Of a stretch of 64,000 bases of DNA, positions 36,775-45,186 are shown piece after piece. Position 1 is the first letter of the stretch. Each line of letters opens with the position of its first letter. The stretch is from FW021-bin31 sp964478125 (GTDB lineage: Bacteria > Bacteroidota > Bacteroidia > Chitinophagales > Chitinophagaceae), in NCBI GenBank assembly GCA_964478125.1, contig CAYZGR010000003.1, forward strand, positions 1-64,000. The letters are read 5' to 3'. The notes under the pieces are model-generated. The model made no database searches and was not told the DNA's origin. It was given only the letters and a program-made list of their open reading frames with translations. The translations under genes were made by a program, and so were the position numbers.

Positions 36775-38160
36775 TTATGCCAACACGTTTCGTAGTATGA
36801 TGATGGCCACCGTGCAGTAAATAATAATTCCGGTTACATCTACTACTGTTGCCACGAAGGGAGCAGAAGACGTGGCTGGGTCAATGCCTACTTTTTTCAG
36901 AACAATAGGGGACATGGAGCCCATCAGGCTTCCCCAGAGAATAACGCCTATCAGAGCAAAAAAGATGGTGAAAGCCATTAATTGCCAATGAGGGCCATAA
37001 TCGTATATGCCTGCCAGTTGCCAAATGGTGATTCTGATAAAACCGATGGCTCCCAAAAATGCGCCGAGCATGGTACCTGAAACAAATTCTCTCCTCATGA
37101 TCCGCCACCAGTCTTTTATGGTAATCTCTCCCAGGGCAATAGACTGTACGATGAGGGTAGTGGCCTGAGAGCCGCTGTTTCCGCCACAAGAAAGGATAAG
37201 AGGTATGAACAGGATCAGATCTGCAAATTTTGTGAAGATCCCCGAATCCTGATAATGTTGCATGGCTGTTGCAGTAAGCATCTCTCCTATAAAAAGGACG
37301 ACCAGAACGCCTCCCCGCTTGCGGAACAACTTGAACAGGTTGATGTCCAGATAAGGTTCTTCCAGAGCTTCGGTACCCCCCATTTTCTGGATATCTTCCG
37401 TGTACTCTTCATTAGCCACCGAAAGCATGTCGTCAATGGTGACGATTCCCAGCAAGGTGTGATGTTCGTCAATAACGGGGAGCGCTACACGATTCTCTTT
37501 CCGGAATATAGCCAGGGCTTCTTCCTGTGTATCGGTTACACTCAGAGAGGTATAGCGGCCATCTGTGAGATCCTTAATTTTTATTTCCGGATCTACCAGC
37601 AGGAATTCTCTTATCCGGAGGTCGTCAACCAATTTTCCCTCTTTATTGATCACATACACGACGTCAATCGTTTCACTATCTTTGCCAAAATGACGGATGT
37701 GATCCAATCCTTCCTGTACGGTCCATTCTTCTTTGACGTCCAGATAATCGGGTGTCATCAGCCGGCCGACACTATCTTCGGGATAACCCAATAGTTTCAG
37801 GGTTACTTTAAGTTCATCGAAGCGAAGGAGCTTCAGCAATTCTTTAACCAGATTACCGGGGAGTTCCTCAAAAAGCGCTGTGCGGTCATCCGGAGGCATA
37901 TCGTTAATGATATCGCCTACCTTTTTTCGAGGAAGTCTTTCAATTAACCGTTGCTGATCTTGTAGATCCAGTATTTTAAAAACACTAACCGCTCGTTGAA
38001 TGGAAAGATGGGTAATAATACGGACGTCTTCTTCGGGATACGCTTCAATGAGCTCCGCTACGTCCATTATCAGCTGGTCATCCAGCAATTCTTGCAGTGC
38101 TGTATCGCCCAGGGTGGCAACTTCGCCCTGGTACTGTTCTTTCAGGGCTTGGTTTTCCAT
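36775..38160 (-). CDS. mgtE: Magnesium transporter MgtE
   Basis: 461 residues. N-terminal MgtE_N superhelix (about 30-135), a pair of CBS domains (about 140-265, DSVGRLMTPDYLDVKEEWTV) that sense Mg2+, a connecting plug helix and five membrane helices (about 285-460). The selectivity-region motif SCGGNSGSQATTLIVQS is present. Channel-like uptake of Mg2+ closed by high internal Mg2+. A TAnnTTTG promoter lies upstream (38205-38235). Confidence 0.94.
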   Translation of the reverse strand: MENQALKEQYQGEVATLGDTALQELLDDQLIMDVAELIEAYPEEDVRIITHLSIQRAVSVFKILDLQDQQRLIERLPRKKVGDIINDMPPDDRTALFEELPGNLVKELLKLLRFDELKVTLKLLGYPEDSVGRLMTPDYLDVKEEWTVQEGLDHIRHFGKDSETIDVVYVINKEGKLVDDLRIREFLLVDPEIKIKDLTDGRYTSLSVTDTQEEALAIFRKENRVALPVIDEHHTLLGIVTIDDMLSVANEEYTEDIQKMGGTEALEEPYLDINLFKLFRKRGGVLVVLFIGEMLTATAMQHYQDSGIFTKFADLILFIPLILSCGGNSGSQATTLIVQSIALGEITIKDWWRIMRREFVSGTMLGAFLGAIGFIRITIWQLAGIYDYGPHWQLMAFTIFFALIGVILWGSLMGSMSPIVLKKVGIDPATSSAPFVATVVDVTGIIIYCTVAIIILRNVLA

Positions 38161-38204
38161 TGTCCATATCTAAAAAATTAAAAAATAGTTATTCAAGCGG
38201 GCTG

Positions 38205-38235
38205 CAAATTTACAGAATATTGGGCAACTGAGCAA
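38205..38235 (-). promoter_or_regulatory. Bacteroidota-type promoter for mgtE
   Basis: On the minus strand, TAAATTTG (38205-38212) is an exact TAnnTTTG -7 element, preceded after a 20-nt spacer by TTG (38233-38235). The mgtE ATG is at 38160. Confidence 0.55.
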
Positions 38236-38299
38236 TTTAAAACACTCTAGTCCGGGGCCCGAATGCAAAAATTATTATCTTTAAGACTAAATTATTTAC

Positions 38300-39640
38300 A
38301 TGGAACAAAAGGCTGGTTTAGCAAGAAGTCTGAATCTTCCTCAGGCTACTGTCCTCAATATGATAGATATGGTGGGAATCGGGCCGTTTATTACACTTCC
38401 GATAATTATGGTGGCCTTTCCCGGAAAGTTTAGTCTGCTTCCCTGGCTGGTAGGTGCAATAGTGGCACTTTCCGATGGATTCGTTTGGGGAGAGCTGGGA
38501 GCTGCCTGGCCCCATGCAGGGGGAAGCTATATTTTCCTGCAAAAATTATATAAGGGCCGTTTCGGCCATGTTTTAGCTTTTTTATATATCCTTCAAACTA
38601 CGATCCATCTTCCGTTGGTCATTACCAGTGCGGCCATAGGTATAGTGGATTATGCCGGGTTCATAGTGCATCTTGGCTTTTGGCAGGGAAAACTGATAAT
38701 GGTCGGGATCGTTATGATCGTCGTCTTTCTGCTCTATCGAAAAGTAGTGGATGCCAGCAAAATAGGGATTGTGTTTTCTGTTATTGTTGTGGGGCTGCTT
38801 TTATGGACCATTATTACGGGCGTTGTCGGTTTTAACAGCGAACTGTTTAATGAAAATTTAAGAACGTCCACTGCTTTGAGTAATATTCAGGGGATGGCAT
38901 TCTGGTTTGCTATTGGTCATTATACATCGAAGACTATTTATGCTTACTTAGGGTATTATAATGTTTGTAATCTGGGTTCTGAAATTAAAGACCCGACTCG
39001 TAATATTCCGAAAAGTATTATTATTTCCATAGTGGGTATTGCCATTCTTTATCTTCTGATGCAAGGCGCCGTGGCAGGTTCTATCAGTCCTTCCCTGATC
39101 GTAAATGAAAATGCACCGGTGATCAGTATTTTATTTGAGCAGGTATACGGAAAAGGGATGGCAGAAGCGGCCACTGTAGTCTTATTAGTCGTGGCCTGTT
39201 CTTCTTTATTTGCTCTTATGTTAGGCTATACCCGCATTATTTATGCAGCTGCAAAAGATAAAATGCATTTTAAAATATTTGCCCATTTACATCCTACCCG
39301 AAAGTTCCCTGATTATGCATTGTTGATTTTCGGAGGACTTGCCATTGTCTTTTGCCTGATCTTTAGAAGGCCGTCGGTGGTTTTTGGCTTTATTGTAGTG
39401 ACCCGCATTTTTATACAGTTCATTCCTCAGGCTATTGGCGTAATCGGATTGAGAATAAAAAAACGCACGAATGAACTTAAATTTAAAATGCCGTGGTACC
39501 CGGTAATACCGGTCTTTTCTATCCTCATCTGGACTTTTGTCTTTATCACATCAGGATATGTTTATTTTACTTCCGGGATTATTATTATACTTATAGGACT
39601 CCTATTGTATTACCTGTTTTTCAGAAAGAAGGGCTCTTAA
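38300..39640 (+). CDS. APC family amino acid permease
   Basis: 446 residues, about 12 membrane helices. N-terminal TVLNMIDMVGIGPFITLP is the first-helix glycine-rich substrate-binding motif of the APC superfamily, and GGSYIFLQKLYKGRFGHVLAF is a second family block. Probably takes up an amino acid or polyamine by proton symport. Substrate undetermined. A TATCTTTA box (38277-38284) precedes the ATG. Confidence 0.9.
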   Translation: MEQKAGLARSLNLPQATVLNMIDMVGIGPFITLPIIMVAFPGKFSLLPWLVGAIVALSDGFVWGELGAAWPHAGGSYIFLQKLYKGRFGHVLAFLYILQTTIHLPLVITSAAIGIVDYAGFIVHLGFWQGKLIMVGIVMIVVFLLYRKVVDASKIGIVFSVIVVGLLLWTIITGVVGFNSELFNENLRTSTALSNIQGMAFWFAIGHYTSKTIYAYLGYYNVCNLGSEIKDPTRNIPKSIIISIVGIAILYLLMQGAVAGSISPSLIVNENAPVISILFEQVYGKGMAEAATVVLLVVACSSLFALMLGYTRIIYAAAKDKMHFKIFAHLHPTRKFPDYALLIFGGLAIVFCLIFRRPSVVFGFIVVTRIFIQFIPQAIGVIGLRIKKRTNELKFKMPWYPVIPVFSILIWTFVFITSGYVYFTSGIIIILIGLLLYYLFFRKKGS

Positions 39641-39652
39641 ATAATTTTGATT

Positions 39653-39660
39653 TACTTTTG
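39653..39660 (+). promoter_or_regulatory. -7 element for the SET-domain gene
   Basis: TACTTTTG is an exact TAnnTTTG match 31 bp before the ATG at 39691. No convincing -33 element is visible. Confidence 0.45.
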
Positions 39661-39690
39661 CGCCCTGTCTATTAATTCCAAAATATTGTT

Positions 39691-40086
39691 ATGCAACCAA
39701 TGGAGATCAGATCATGCCTTTATGTGAAAGCGGTAAAGGGAAAGGGAAATGGTGTTTTTACTAAAGAGCCTATTCCGAAAGGAACGATTATTGAAGTATC
39801 GCCTGTTATTGTTTTATCTAAGAAAGAATCTGATATAGTGGATGATACCATACTTCGTGACTATACCTTCTTATGGGGAGAAAGACAGGTAAAAGGATGT
39901 ATAGCTTTAGGATATTGTTCTATTTACAATCATTCTTATAAACCCAATTGTGAGAATGAGATGGATTTTGAGGCGGAGACCATGAAGGTGGAGACGCTTC
40001 GTGATATTAAGGCGGGAGAGGAGCTATGCATAAATTATAATGGCGAGCTGGACGACGAAGAGCCCTTGTGGTTCAAGGTAAGATAA
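39691..40086 (+). CDS. SET domain-containing protein
   Basis: 131 residues, a minimal SET domain: GNGVFTKEPIPKGTIIE at the N terminus, the NHSYKPNCE block and GEELCINYNGE, which form the SAM and substrate sites of SET lysine methyltransferases. It lacks pre- and post-SET cysteine domains. Bacterial SET proteins of this size are common in Bacteroidota, and their targets are unknown. The downstream phosphoesterase begins 5 bp after its stop. Confidence 0.88.
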   Translation: MQPMEIRSCLYVKAVKGKGNGVFTKEPIPKGTIIEVSPVIVLSKKESDIVDDTILRDYTFLWGERQVKGCIALGYCSIYNHSYKPNCENEMDFEAETMKVETLRDIKAGEELCINYNGELDDEEPLWFKVR

Positions 40087-40091
40087 CGGTT

Positions 40092-40586
40092 ATGCGTCGT
40101 ATAGGTTTGCTTTCGGATACGCATGGCTATTTACATCCTGAGGTGATGAGACATTTTGCTCGGGTAGACGAAATATGGCATGCCGGGGATATCGGCAGTC
40201 TGGAGTTGATCAGGACCTTAGAGAAATTTAAGCCTGTCCGCGCTGTATATGGTAATGTGGATGGACGGGAAATTTATACGGCCTATCCCGAAGATCAGCA
40301 TTTTAAATGCGAGGAAGTAGATGTATGGATGACACATATCGGCGGTTATCCGGGGAAATACAGTCAGCGGGTAAAACCGCTTATTAAAGCACACCCTCCT
40401 CAACTTTTTATTTCCGGTCATTCCCACATTTTGAAAGTTATGCCGGATACTCAATTAAACTTATTGCATATCAATCCCGGGGCTTGTGGCAGGCAGGGTT
40501 GGCATAAGGTAAAAACTGTGGTCCGTTTTTGTCTGGATAAAGGCAAGATAAAAGATCTGGAAGTAATCGAACTTGGAAAGAAATAG
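40092..40586 (+). CDS. YfcE/MJ0936-type metallophosphoesterase
   Basis: 164 residues from the ATG of MRRIGLLSDTHG; a start eight codons upstream would overlap the SET gene and is less likely. All metallophosphoesterase motifs are present: SDTHG, HAGDIGS, YGNVDG, THIGGYP and SGHSH. Family members hydrolyse phosphodiesters using two metal ions; the physiological substrate is unknown. Co-transcribed with the SET-domain gene. Confidence 0.9.
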   Translation: MRRIGLLSDTHGYLHPEVMRHFARVDEIWHAGDIGSLELIRTLEKFKPVRAVYGNVDGREIYTAYPEDQHFKCEEVDVWMTHIGGYPGKYSQRVKPLIKAHPPQLFISGHSHILKVMPDTQLNLLHINPGACGRQGWHKVKTVVRFCLDKGKIKDLEVIELGKK

Positions 40587-40605
40587 CGGTTTCCGGGGTT
40601 TGCAT

Positions 40606-41079
40606 CTATTCTATTTCAATCTTAAATTGACTGGTTCCTGTAAGCCCTTCCCGGGTAATGACCACGGGAGATAATATTATATCAGATCGTGTTGTATCTG
40701 AAAGAATGGGGAGGTTACAGTTTATAAAGGTAGTATCGCATTTTTGTGTTGTTGAATAGTAGGTGGATTTATATGGGGTGCTCCATATCTTTTGCCTCTC
40801 TTTTCCTAATTCCGAAGCCCATAGTTCAATCCGGTCTATGCTGTCCTTAGAAAAATATTTTAATTCGAAAATTACTTTCTGCCCGGGAGAAAATGTGGTA
40901 TCAGAAAATCGTTTATGGGTAAGCGTGTCATAGTATTCCTCGTTTAAAATAAGAGGATAGTAATAAATTCCGGAACCCAACTTGTCTTCATCAATAAAAT
41001 CTCCTTTTTTTTGGCATCCCCATCCTAAAGCAAGCATTCCTGTAAAAAAGATGATCCCTATCGACCTCATTTTCTTCAT
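40606..41079 (-). CDS. Hypothetical lipoprotein
   Basis: 157 residues. Signal with a lipobox and Cys22 (ALGWGC). The rest is predicted beta-rich, with VIFELKYFSKDSIDRIELWASELG and a C-terminal strand TSQFKIEIE, compatible with an immunoglobulin-like fold. I do not recognise the family. It converges with the phosphoesterase gene and is close (66 bp) to the SpmAB-like gene. Confidence 0.7.
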   Translation of the reverse strand: MKKMRSIGIIFFTGMLALGWGCQKKGDFIDEDKLGSGIYYYPLILNEEYYDTLTHKRFSDTTFSPGQKVIFELKYFSKDSIDRIELWASELGKERQKIWSTPYKSTYYSTTQKCDTTFINCNLPILSDTTRSDIILSPVVITREGLTGTSQFKIEIE

Positions 41080-41145
41080 GTGTGCAAGATACGTTGGAAA
41101 GCTGGAAATCCCTCATTCCTCAATTTTTCTTCCTCCATCTTTTGC

Positions 41146-42378
41146 CTAATGAAAGAAAATATAAGAAATAAAGATAGCCGCTACTATTCCGGCAAATTCG
41201 GACAACAGGGCACAGGGCAGGGCGTGGCGTGTCCTTTTAATATTGATAGCGCCGAAATAAACGGCAAGTACGTAAAAGGTCGTCTCGGTAGAGCCTTGCA
41301 TAACACAGGCTACCCTGCCGGGAAAAGAATCGGCGCCAAAAGTATGCATGATCTCCACCATCAATCCCCGGGCCCCGCTACCGCTCAGCGGCTTCATCAA
41401 TGCAACAGGCAAAGCTTTTACAAAGTCCGTATTGATCCCCAATGTATGAAAGCCGGCAGCCAGGCCGTCCACCATATATTCCATACAACCGGAGGCCCGG
41501 AAAACACCCACGGCAACTAAAATGGCCACCAGGTAAGGAATGATCGTAATAGCGATCTTAAAACCCTCCTTGGCTCCGTCAATAAAGGCATCGTAGATAT
41601 TGACCTTATTTTTAAAAGCCAACAAAAAGAAAGCAATGATGATCCCGAAGATGATCACATTACCAGCCACTGAGGAAATAACCCCGATCTGTTGTTGAGT
41701 CAGGGTACTAAAATAAAACAGCAAGGCGCCAATAGCAATGGTAATACTGCCTACATAGATAAGTACTATCTTGTTCAATAGATTGATCCTTTGATAAATG
41801 GCTACAGAGATCAGAGCGGTTATTGTGGAAAAAAAAGTGGCCAGAATGATGGGTAAAAACACATCGGAAGGGTTGGCGGCTCCTTCCTGCGATCGATAAG
41901 CCATGATACTTACCGGGATGAGGGTCAGGCTGGAAGCATTAAGCACCGTAAACATGATCTGTGCATTACTCGCCGTATCTTTGGAGCTGTTCAGCTCCTG
42001 TAATTCTTTCATGGCCTTCAGTCCCAGCGGGGTTGCGGCATTATCCAGTCCCAGCATATTGGCAGAATAATTCATGAGGATAGATCCATAGACCGGGTGG
42101 TTTTTGGGTATTTCGGGGAAAAGCTTGTTAAAAAAAGGGCCTACGATTTTTGAAAATGCATGGATCACCCCTCCGCGCTCTCCCACCTTCATGATACCCA
42201 GCCATAAGGCCATGATACCAATAAGTCCGAGGGAAATTTCCGCCGCCGTCTTGGCATAATCAAAAGTGCTGTTGACAATGTCCTGGAATATATGAACATC
42301 TCCCAGAAAAATAAGCTTATATAAAGCCACTAAAAAAGAGATGATGAAAAAGAGAAAGAAAACAATGTTCAGAGCCAT
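41146..42378 (-). CDS. SpmA/SpmB-like nucleoside recognition domain membrane protein
   Basis: 410 residues, corresponding to a fusion of SpmA-like (about 1-200) and SpmB-like (about 215-410) halves, each with a Gate/nucleoside-recognition domain. Conserved blocks LGLDNAATPLGLKAMKEL and LMKPLSGSGARGLMVEIM are visible. Although named for sporulation, the family occurs in non-sporulating bacteria as a membrane protein of unknown transport function. Bacteroidota usually encode it as this fusion. Confidence 0.85.
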   Translation of the reverse strand: MALNIVFFLFFIISFLVALYKLIFLGDVHIFQDIVNSTFDYAKTAAEISLGLIGIMALWLGIMKVGERGGVIHAFSKIVGPFFNKLFPEIPKNHPVYGSILMNYSANMLGLDNAATPLGLKAMKELQELNSSKDTASNAQIMFTVLNASSLTLIPVSIMAYRSQEGAANPSDVFLPIILATFFSTITALISVAIYQRINLLNKIVLIYVGSITIAIGALLFYFSTLTQQQIGVISSVAGNVIIFGIIIAFFLLAFKNKVNIYDAFIDGAKEGFKIAITIIPYLVAILVAVGVFRASGCMEYMVDGLAAGFHTLGINTDFVKALPVALMKPLSGSGARGLMVEIMHTFGADSFPGRVACVMQGSTETTFYVLAVYFGAINIKRTRHALPCALLSEFAGIVAAIFISYIFFH

Positions 42379-42560
42379 AATATTGATTCAGGTCAGCATA
42401 CTTCGGTGAAACAATTTTCAGGATTCCCGATATGACGGATTGTGGTTCAAAGTACAAAAAAAATTTTATCGCGCAACCTGAAAGGTCAAAAGATCATTTG
42501 GAAATATAATTTTAGTTTTAACCGTTACCTTCTTAATTTAGCCTTTCCAAAACATATATT

Positions 42561-44222
42561 ATGATACCAAAACAAAATCCGGAAGAAACCCCGGCCTGGA
42601 AACAATTAATCGAACACGCCGACTGGATGAGCGGCGCCCATATCCGAAAACTGTTTGATCAGGATGCAGGGCGATTTAATAAGTATTCTCTCCAATTTGA
42701 AGATATATTGTTTGATTATTCTAAGAACATCATTACCGATGAGACCATGGAACTTCTCCGGGAACTGGCAAAAGATTGCCGGGTGAAGGATGCCATAGAA
42801 GCCATGTTTTCCGGCGAGCATATTAATGAAACGGAAGATCGGGCGGTATTGCACGTGGCGCTCCGAAATGTAGATAACGAACCGATCCGCGACGAGGGTA
42901 AGGATGTCATGCCGGAGGTGAATGCCGTATTGGATAAAATGAAACATTTTTCAGAAAAGATCCATAGCGGAGAATGGAAAGGGTTTTCAGGAAAGAAAAT
43001 AAAATATGTGGTAAATATCGGAATAGGAGGATCTGATCTGGGGCCCGTTATGGTTACGGAAGCTTTAAAGCCCTATTGGAAGGAGGGTATTCAGCCTTAT
43101 TTTGTTTCCAATGTAGATGGAACCCAGATCGTGGAAACCCTCAAAAAAGTAAATCCCGAAGAAACCCTCTTCCTGATTGCTTCGAAAACCTTTACCACAC
43201 AGGAAACCATGACAAATGCACATACCGCAAGAGACTGGTTTTTAAAAGCTGCGGGAGACGAGACCTATGTAAAGAAACATTTTGTAGCGCTGAGCACTAA
43301 CAGAGAAGCGGTAGAAGCATTTGGAATTGATCCCGAAAACATGTTTGAATTCTGGGATTGGGTTGGCGGTCGCTATTCTTTATGGTCCGCCATCGGGCTG
43401 AGTATTGTGTTATCGGTAGGTTATGAACACTTTCATGAACTCTTATCCGGCGCACATGCAGTAGACCAACATTTCAAAAACACGGAATTTGAAAAAAATA
43501 TTCCCGTGATCATGGCGTTGATCGGTATCTGGTATCGTAACTTTTTTGGTGCACAGACGGAGGCTATATTACCTTATGACCAATATCTTCACCGTTTTGC
43601 AGCATACTTCCAGCAAGGAAATATGGAAAGCAACGGTAAACATGTAGACCGGGAAGGGCAGACTGTGGATTATCAAACGGGCCCCGTGGTTTGGGGGGAG
43701 CCCGGTACCAATGGGCAGCATGCTTTTTACCAACTCATCCACCAGGGAACGCTCCTGATCCCCTGTGATTTTATAGTCCCTGCCATAAGCCATAATCCGG
43801 TTGGAGATCATCATTTGAAACTGATCTCTAACTTTTTTGCTCAAACAGAAGCGCTCATGAATGGAAAAACAGAAGAGGAAGTAAGAAAAGAATTAAAGGA
43901 CAGCGGATTGGAGGAAGATGCTTTGGAGAAGTTGGTTCCTTATAAAACATTTACAGGCAATAAGCCCACCAACTCGTTCCTCCTGAAAGAAATAACACCT
44001 TACGCGTTGGGAAGCCTGATCGCTTTATATGAACATAAAATATTTGTGCAAGGAATTATCTGGAATATTTTCAGCTTCGACCAGTGGGGAGTGGAGCTCG
44101 GAAAACAACTGGCCAAAAATATTTTGCCGGAACTGGAAAATGAGGATACCGTTTCCTCTCATGACACTTCTACCAACGGGTTGATCAATGCTTACAAGCG
44201 CATGCGAAAGAACAAGATCTAA
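42561..44222 (+). CDS. pgi: Glucose-6-phosphate isomerase
   Basis: 553 residues, the length of the long bacterial/eukaryotic type. It interconverts glucose 6-phosphate and fructose 6-phosphate in glycolysis. Signatures: VNIGIGGSDLGPVMV, ASKTFTTQETMTNA, GGRYSLWSAIGLS, NGKHVDREG and SFDQWGVELGK with the active-site Lys. Monocistronic, closed by a strong hairpin shared with convergent osmC. Confidence 0.96.
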   Translation: MIPKQNPEETPAWKQLIEHADWMSGAHIRKLFDQDAGRFNKYSLQFEDILFDYSKNIITDETMELLRELAKDCRVKDAIEAMFSGEHINETEDRAVLHVALRNVDNEPIRDEGKDVMPEVNAVLDKMKHFSEKIHSGEWKGFSGKKIKYVVNIGIGGSDLGPVMVTEALKPYWKEGIQPYFVSNVDGTQIVETLKKVNPEETLFLIASKTFTTQETMTNAHTARDWFLKAAGDETYVKKHFVALSTNREAVEAFGIDPENMFEFWDWVGGRYSLWSAIGLSIVLSVGYEHFHELLSGAHAVDQHFKNTEFEKNIPVIMALIGIWYRNFFGAQTEAILPYDQYLHRFAAYFQQGNMESNGKHVDREGQTVDYQTGPVVWGEPGTNGQHAFYQLIHQGTLLIPCDFIVPAISHNPVGDHHLKLISNFFAQTEALMNGKTEEEVRKELKDSGLEEDALEKLVPYKTFTGNKPTNSFLLKEITPYALGSLIALYEHKIFVQGIIWNIFSFDQWGVELGKQLAKNILPELENEDTVSSHDTSTNGLINAYKRMRKNKI

Positions 44223-44243
44223 GATCCACAGGAGAGATGAACT

Positions 44244-44287
44244 AAAAAAAGGGTATTTGTAATAGCGTATTACGAATACCCTTTTTT
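44244..44287. terminator. Bidirectional intrinsic terminator between pgi and the OsmC gene
   Basis: AAAAAAGGGTATTTGTAAT pairs with ATTACGAATACCCTTTTTT across a short loop (one G-U wobble). A and T tracts flank it on both sides, so it can stop both convergent transcripts (pgi ends at 44222, osmC at 44311). Confidence 0.9.
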
Positions 44288-44310
44288 AAAACGAGGAGAA
44301 GTATCCTGGC

Positions 44311-44730
44311 TCAAGACAGTAAACGGGCATCCAGCGTGATCTCAAAACTCAGCGCTTTGCTGACCGGACAGTTTTCTTTTGCAGTGTGCGCACATTCCAT
44401 GAATTTGTCTTTTGTAATTTCAGGTACTTTGGCACGGAGGGTCAGATGAGAGCCGGTCAGTTCCAGTTTTCCGGCATCCATGGAGACTTCTGAAGTAGCC
44501 TCCAGAGAATCAGGAGTATAGCCTTCCTTACCTAAGATAAGACTGAGCGCCATTACAAAACATCCGGCATGAGCTGCTGCCAACAACTCATCGGGATTCG
44601 TTCCCGCCCCATCTTCAAAACGGGTCTTATAAGAATACGGACTTCCATTCAGGACTTTACTATCGCTGGTAATTTTACCCTTTCCCTCCTTGAGGGAGCC
44701 GTTCCATACGGCTGTTGCTTTTTGTTTCAT
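44311..44730 (-). CDS. osmC: OsmC family peroxiredoxin
   Basis: 139 residues. Reduces organic hydroperoxides with a cysteine pair: the first Cys in AAHAGCFVMALSL and the second in KENCPVSKAL. The pattern GTNPDELLAAAHAGCF is the OsmC subgroup rather than Ohr. Monocistronic, convergent with pgi. Confidence 0.92.
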   Translation of the reverse strand: MKQKATAVWNGSLKEGKGKITSDSKVLNGSPYSYKTRFEDGAGTNPDELLAAAHAGCFVMALSLILGKEGYTPDSLEATSEVSMDAGKLELTGSHLTLRAKVPEITKDKFMECAHTAKENCPVSKALSFEITLDARLLS

Positions 44731-44868
44731 GATAACCGGATTTATTTTTAGTAAAATTACACAATCCCTATTTGAACGCCTAATATAATGGAGGAGCGTG
44801 TCTTTTATTTCAATAGATTTAAAGATCTTATCATTTTCATTCTAACTTTCCAAAAAATAAAAGTTTTC

Positions 44869-44900
44869 TTGTTTTTTATTTAAAAGAAGTCTTATCTTTG
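44869..44900 (+). promoter_or_regulatory. Promoter of the ilv leader/operon
   Basis: TATCTTTG (44893-44900) is an exact TAnnTTTG -7 element. TTG at 44869-44871 is a fair -33 element 21 nt upstream. Transcription would begin shortly before the leader peptide ATG at 44927. The preceding stretch (44731-44868) holds nothing else I can identify. Confidence 0.75.
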
Positions 44901-44926
44901 CATTGCCTCAAAACAAACATTTATCC

Positions 44927-45037
44927 ATGCGTAGAAAAAGTATAATAATACGGCATAGGAACAGATTTCATTATTTGGCCCAAAGCAGATTGGTGTTACA
45001 GGTAGTGATTCTGATTGCTGTCATTGTTATTATATGA
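44927..45037 (+). CDS. ilv leader peptide (attenuation peptide)
   Basis: 36 codons, ATG to TGA, with a strongly basic first half and a C-terminal run LVLQVVILIAVIVII, i.e. 13 of the last 15 codons are Leu, Val or Ile, plus three Ile near the start. This is the hallmark of leader peptides of branched-chain amino acid operons such as enterobacterial ilvL and ivbL: scarcity of the charged tRNAs stalls the ribosome here. It lies 27 nt downstream of the -7 element and about 150 nt upstream of ilvD, followed by an intrinsic terminator (45090-45136). Confidence 0.85.
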   Translation: MRRKSIIIRHRNRFHYLAQSRLVLQVVILIAVIVII

Positions 45038-45049
45038 CGCATGGAGGAA
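45016..45049 (+). promoter_or_regulatory. Leader protector hairpin and antiterminator arm
   Basis: TGCTGTCAT (45016-45024), inside the branched-chain codons, can pair with ATGACGCA (45034-45041) at the leader stop, one bulged base. The next segment GGAGGAA (45043-45049) is exactly complementary to TTCCTCC (45097-45103) in the left arm of the terminator. A ribosome stalled on the Ile/Val codons would open the first hairpin and favour the antiterminator pairing. Confidence 0.65.
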
Positions 45050-45089
45050 TGCTATTAGAATTAAAAGGAAACACGGGACAAAAAATTCG

Positions 45090-45136
45090 AATCGCCTTCC
45101 TCCCCATTATCGGAGGGAACGGCGATTTTTTATTTT
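45090..45136 (+). terminator. ilv attenuator terminator
   Basis: AATCGCC (45090-45096) pairs with GGCGATT (45121-45127) and, inside, CCTCC (45099-45103) with GGAGG (45112-45116), an internal loop between. TTTTTTATTTT follows. It is an intrinsic terminator about 50 nt before the ilvD ATG, in the position of an attenuator. Confidence 0.85.
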
Positions 45137-45186
45137 AATGAAATAGGATGCTGATATAAATTTAGCGGCGTCAGACAACTCAAAAA

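Noticed and set aside
41080..41520. Plus-strand 146-codon frame opposite the SpmAB-like gene
   Set aside because: Antisense shadow of a well-supported membrane-protein gene.
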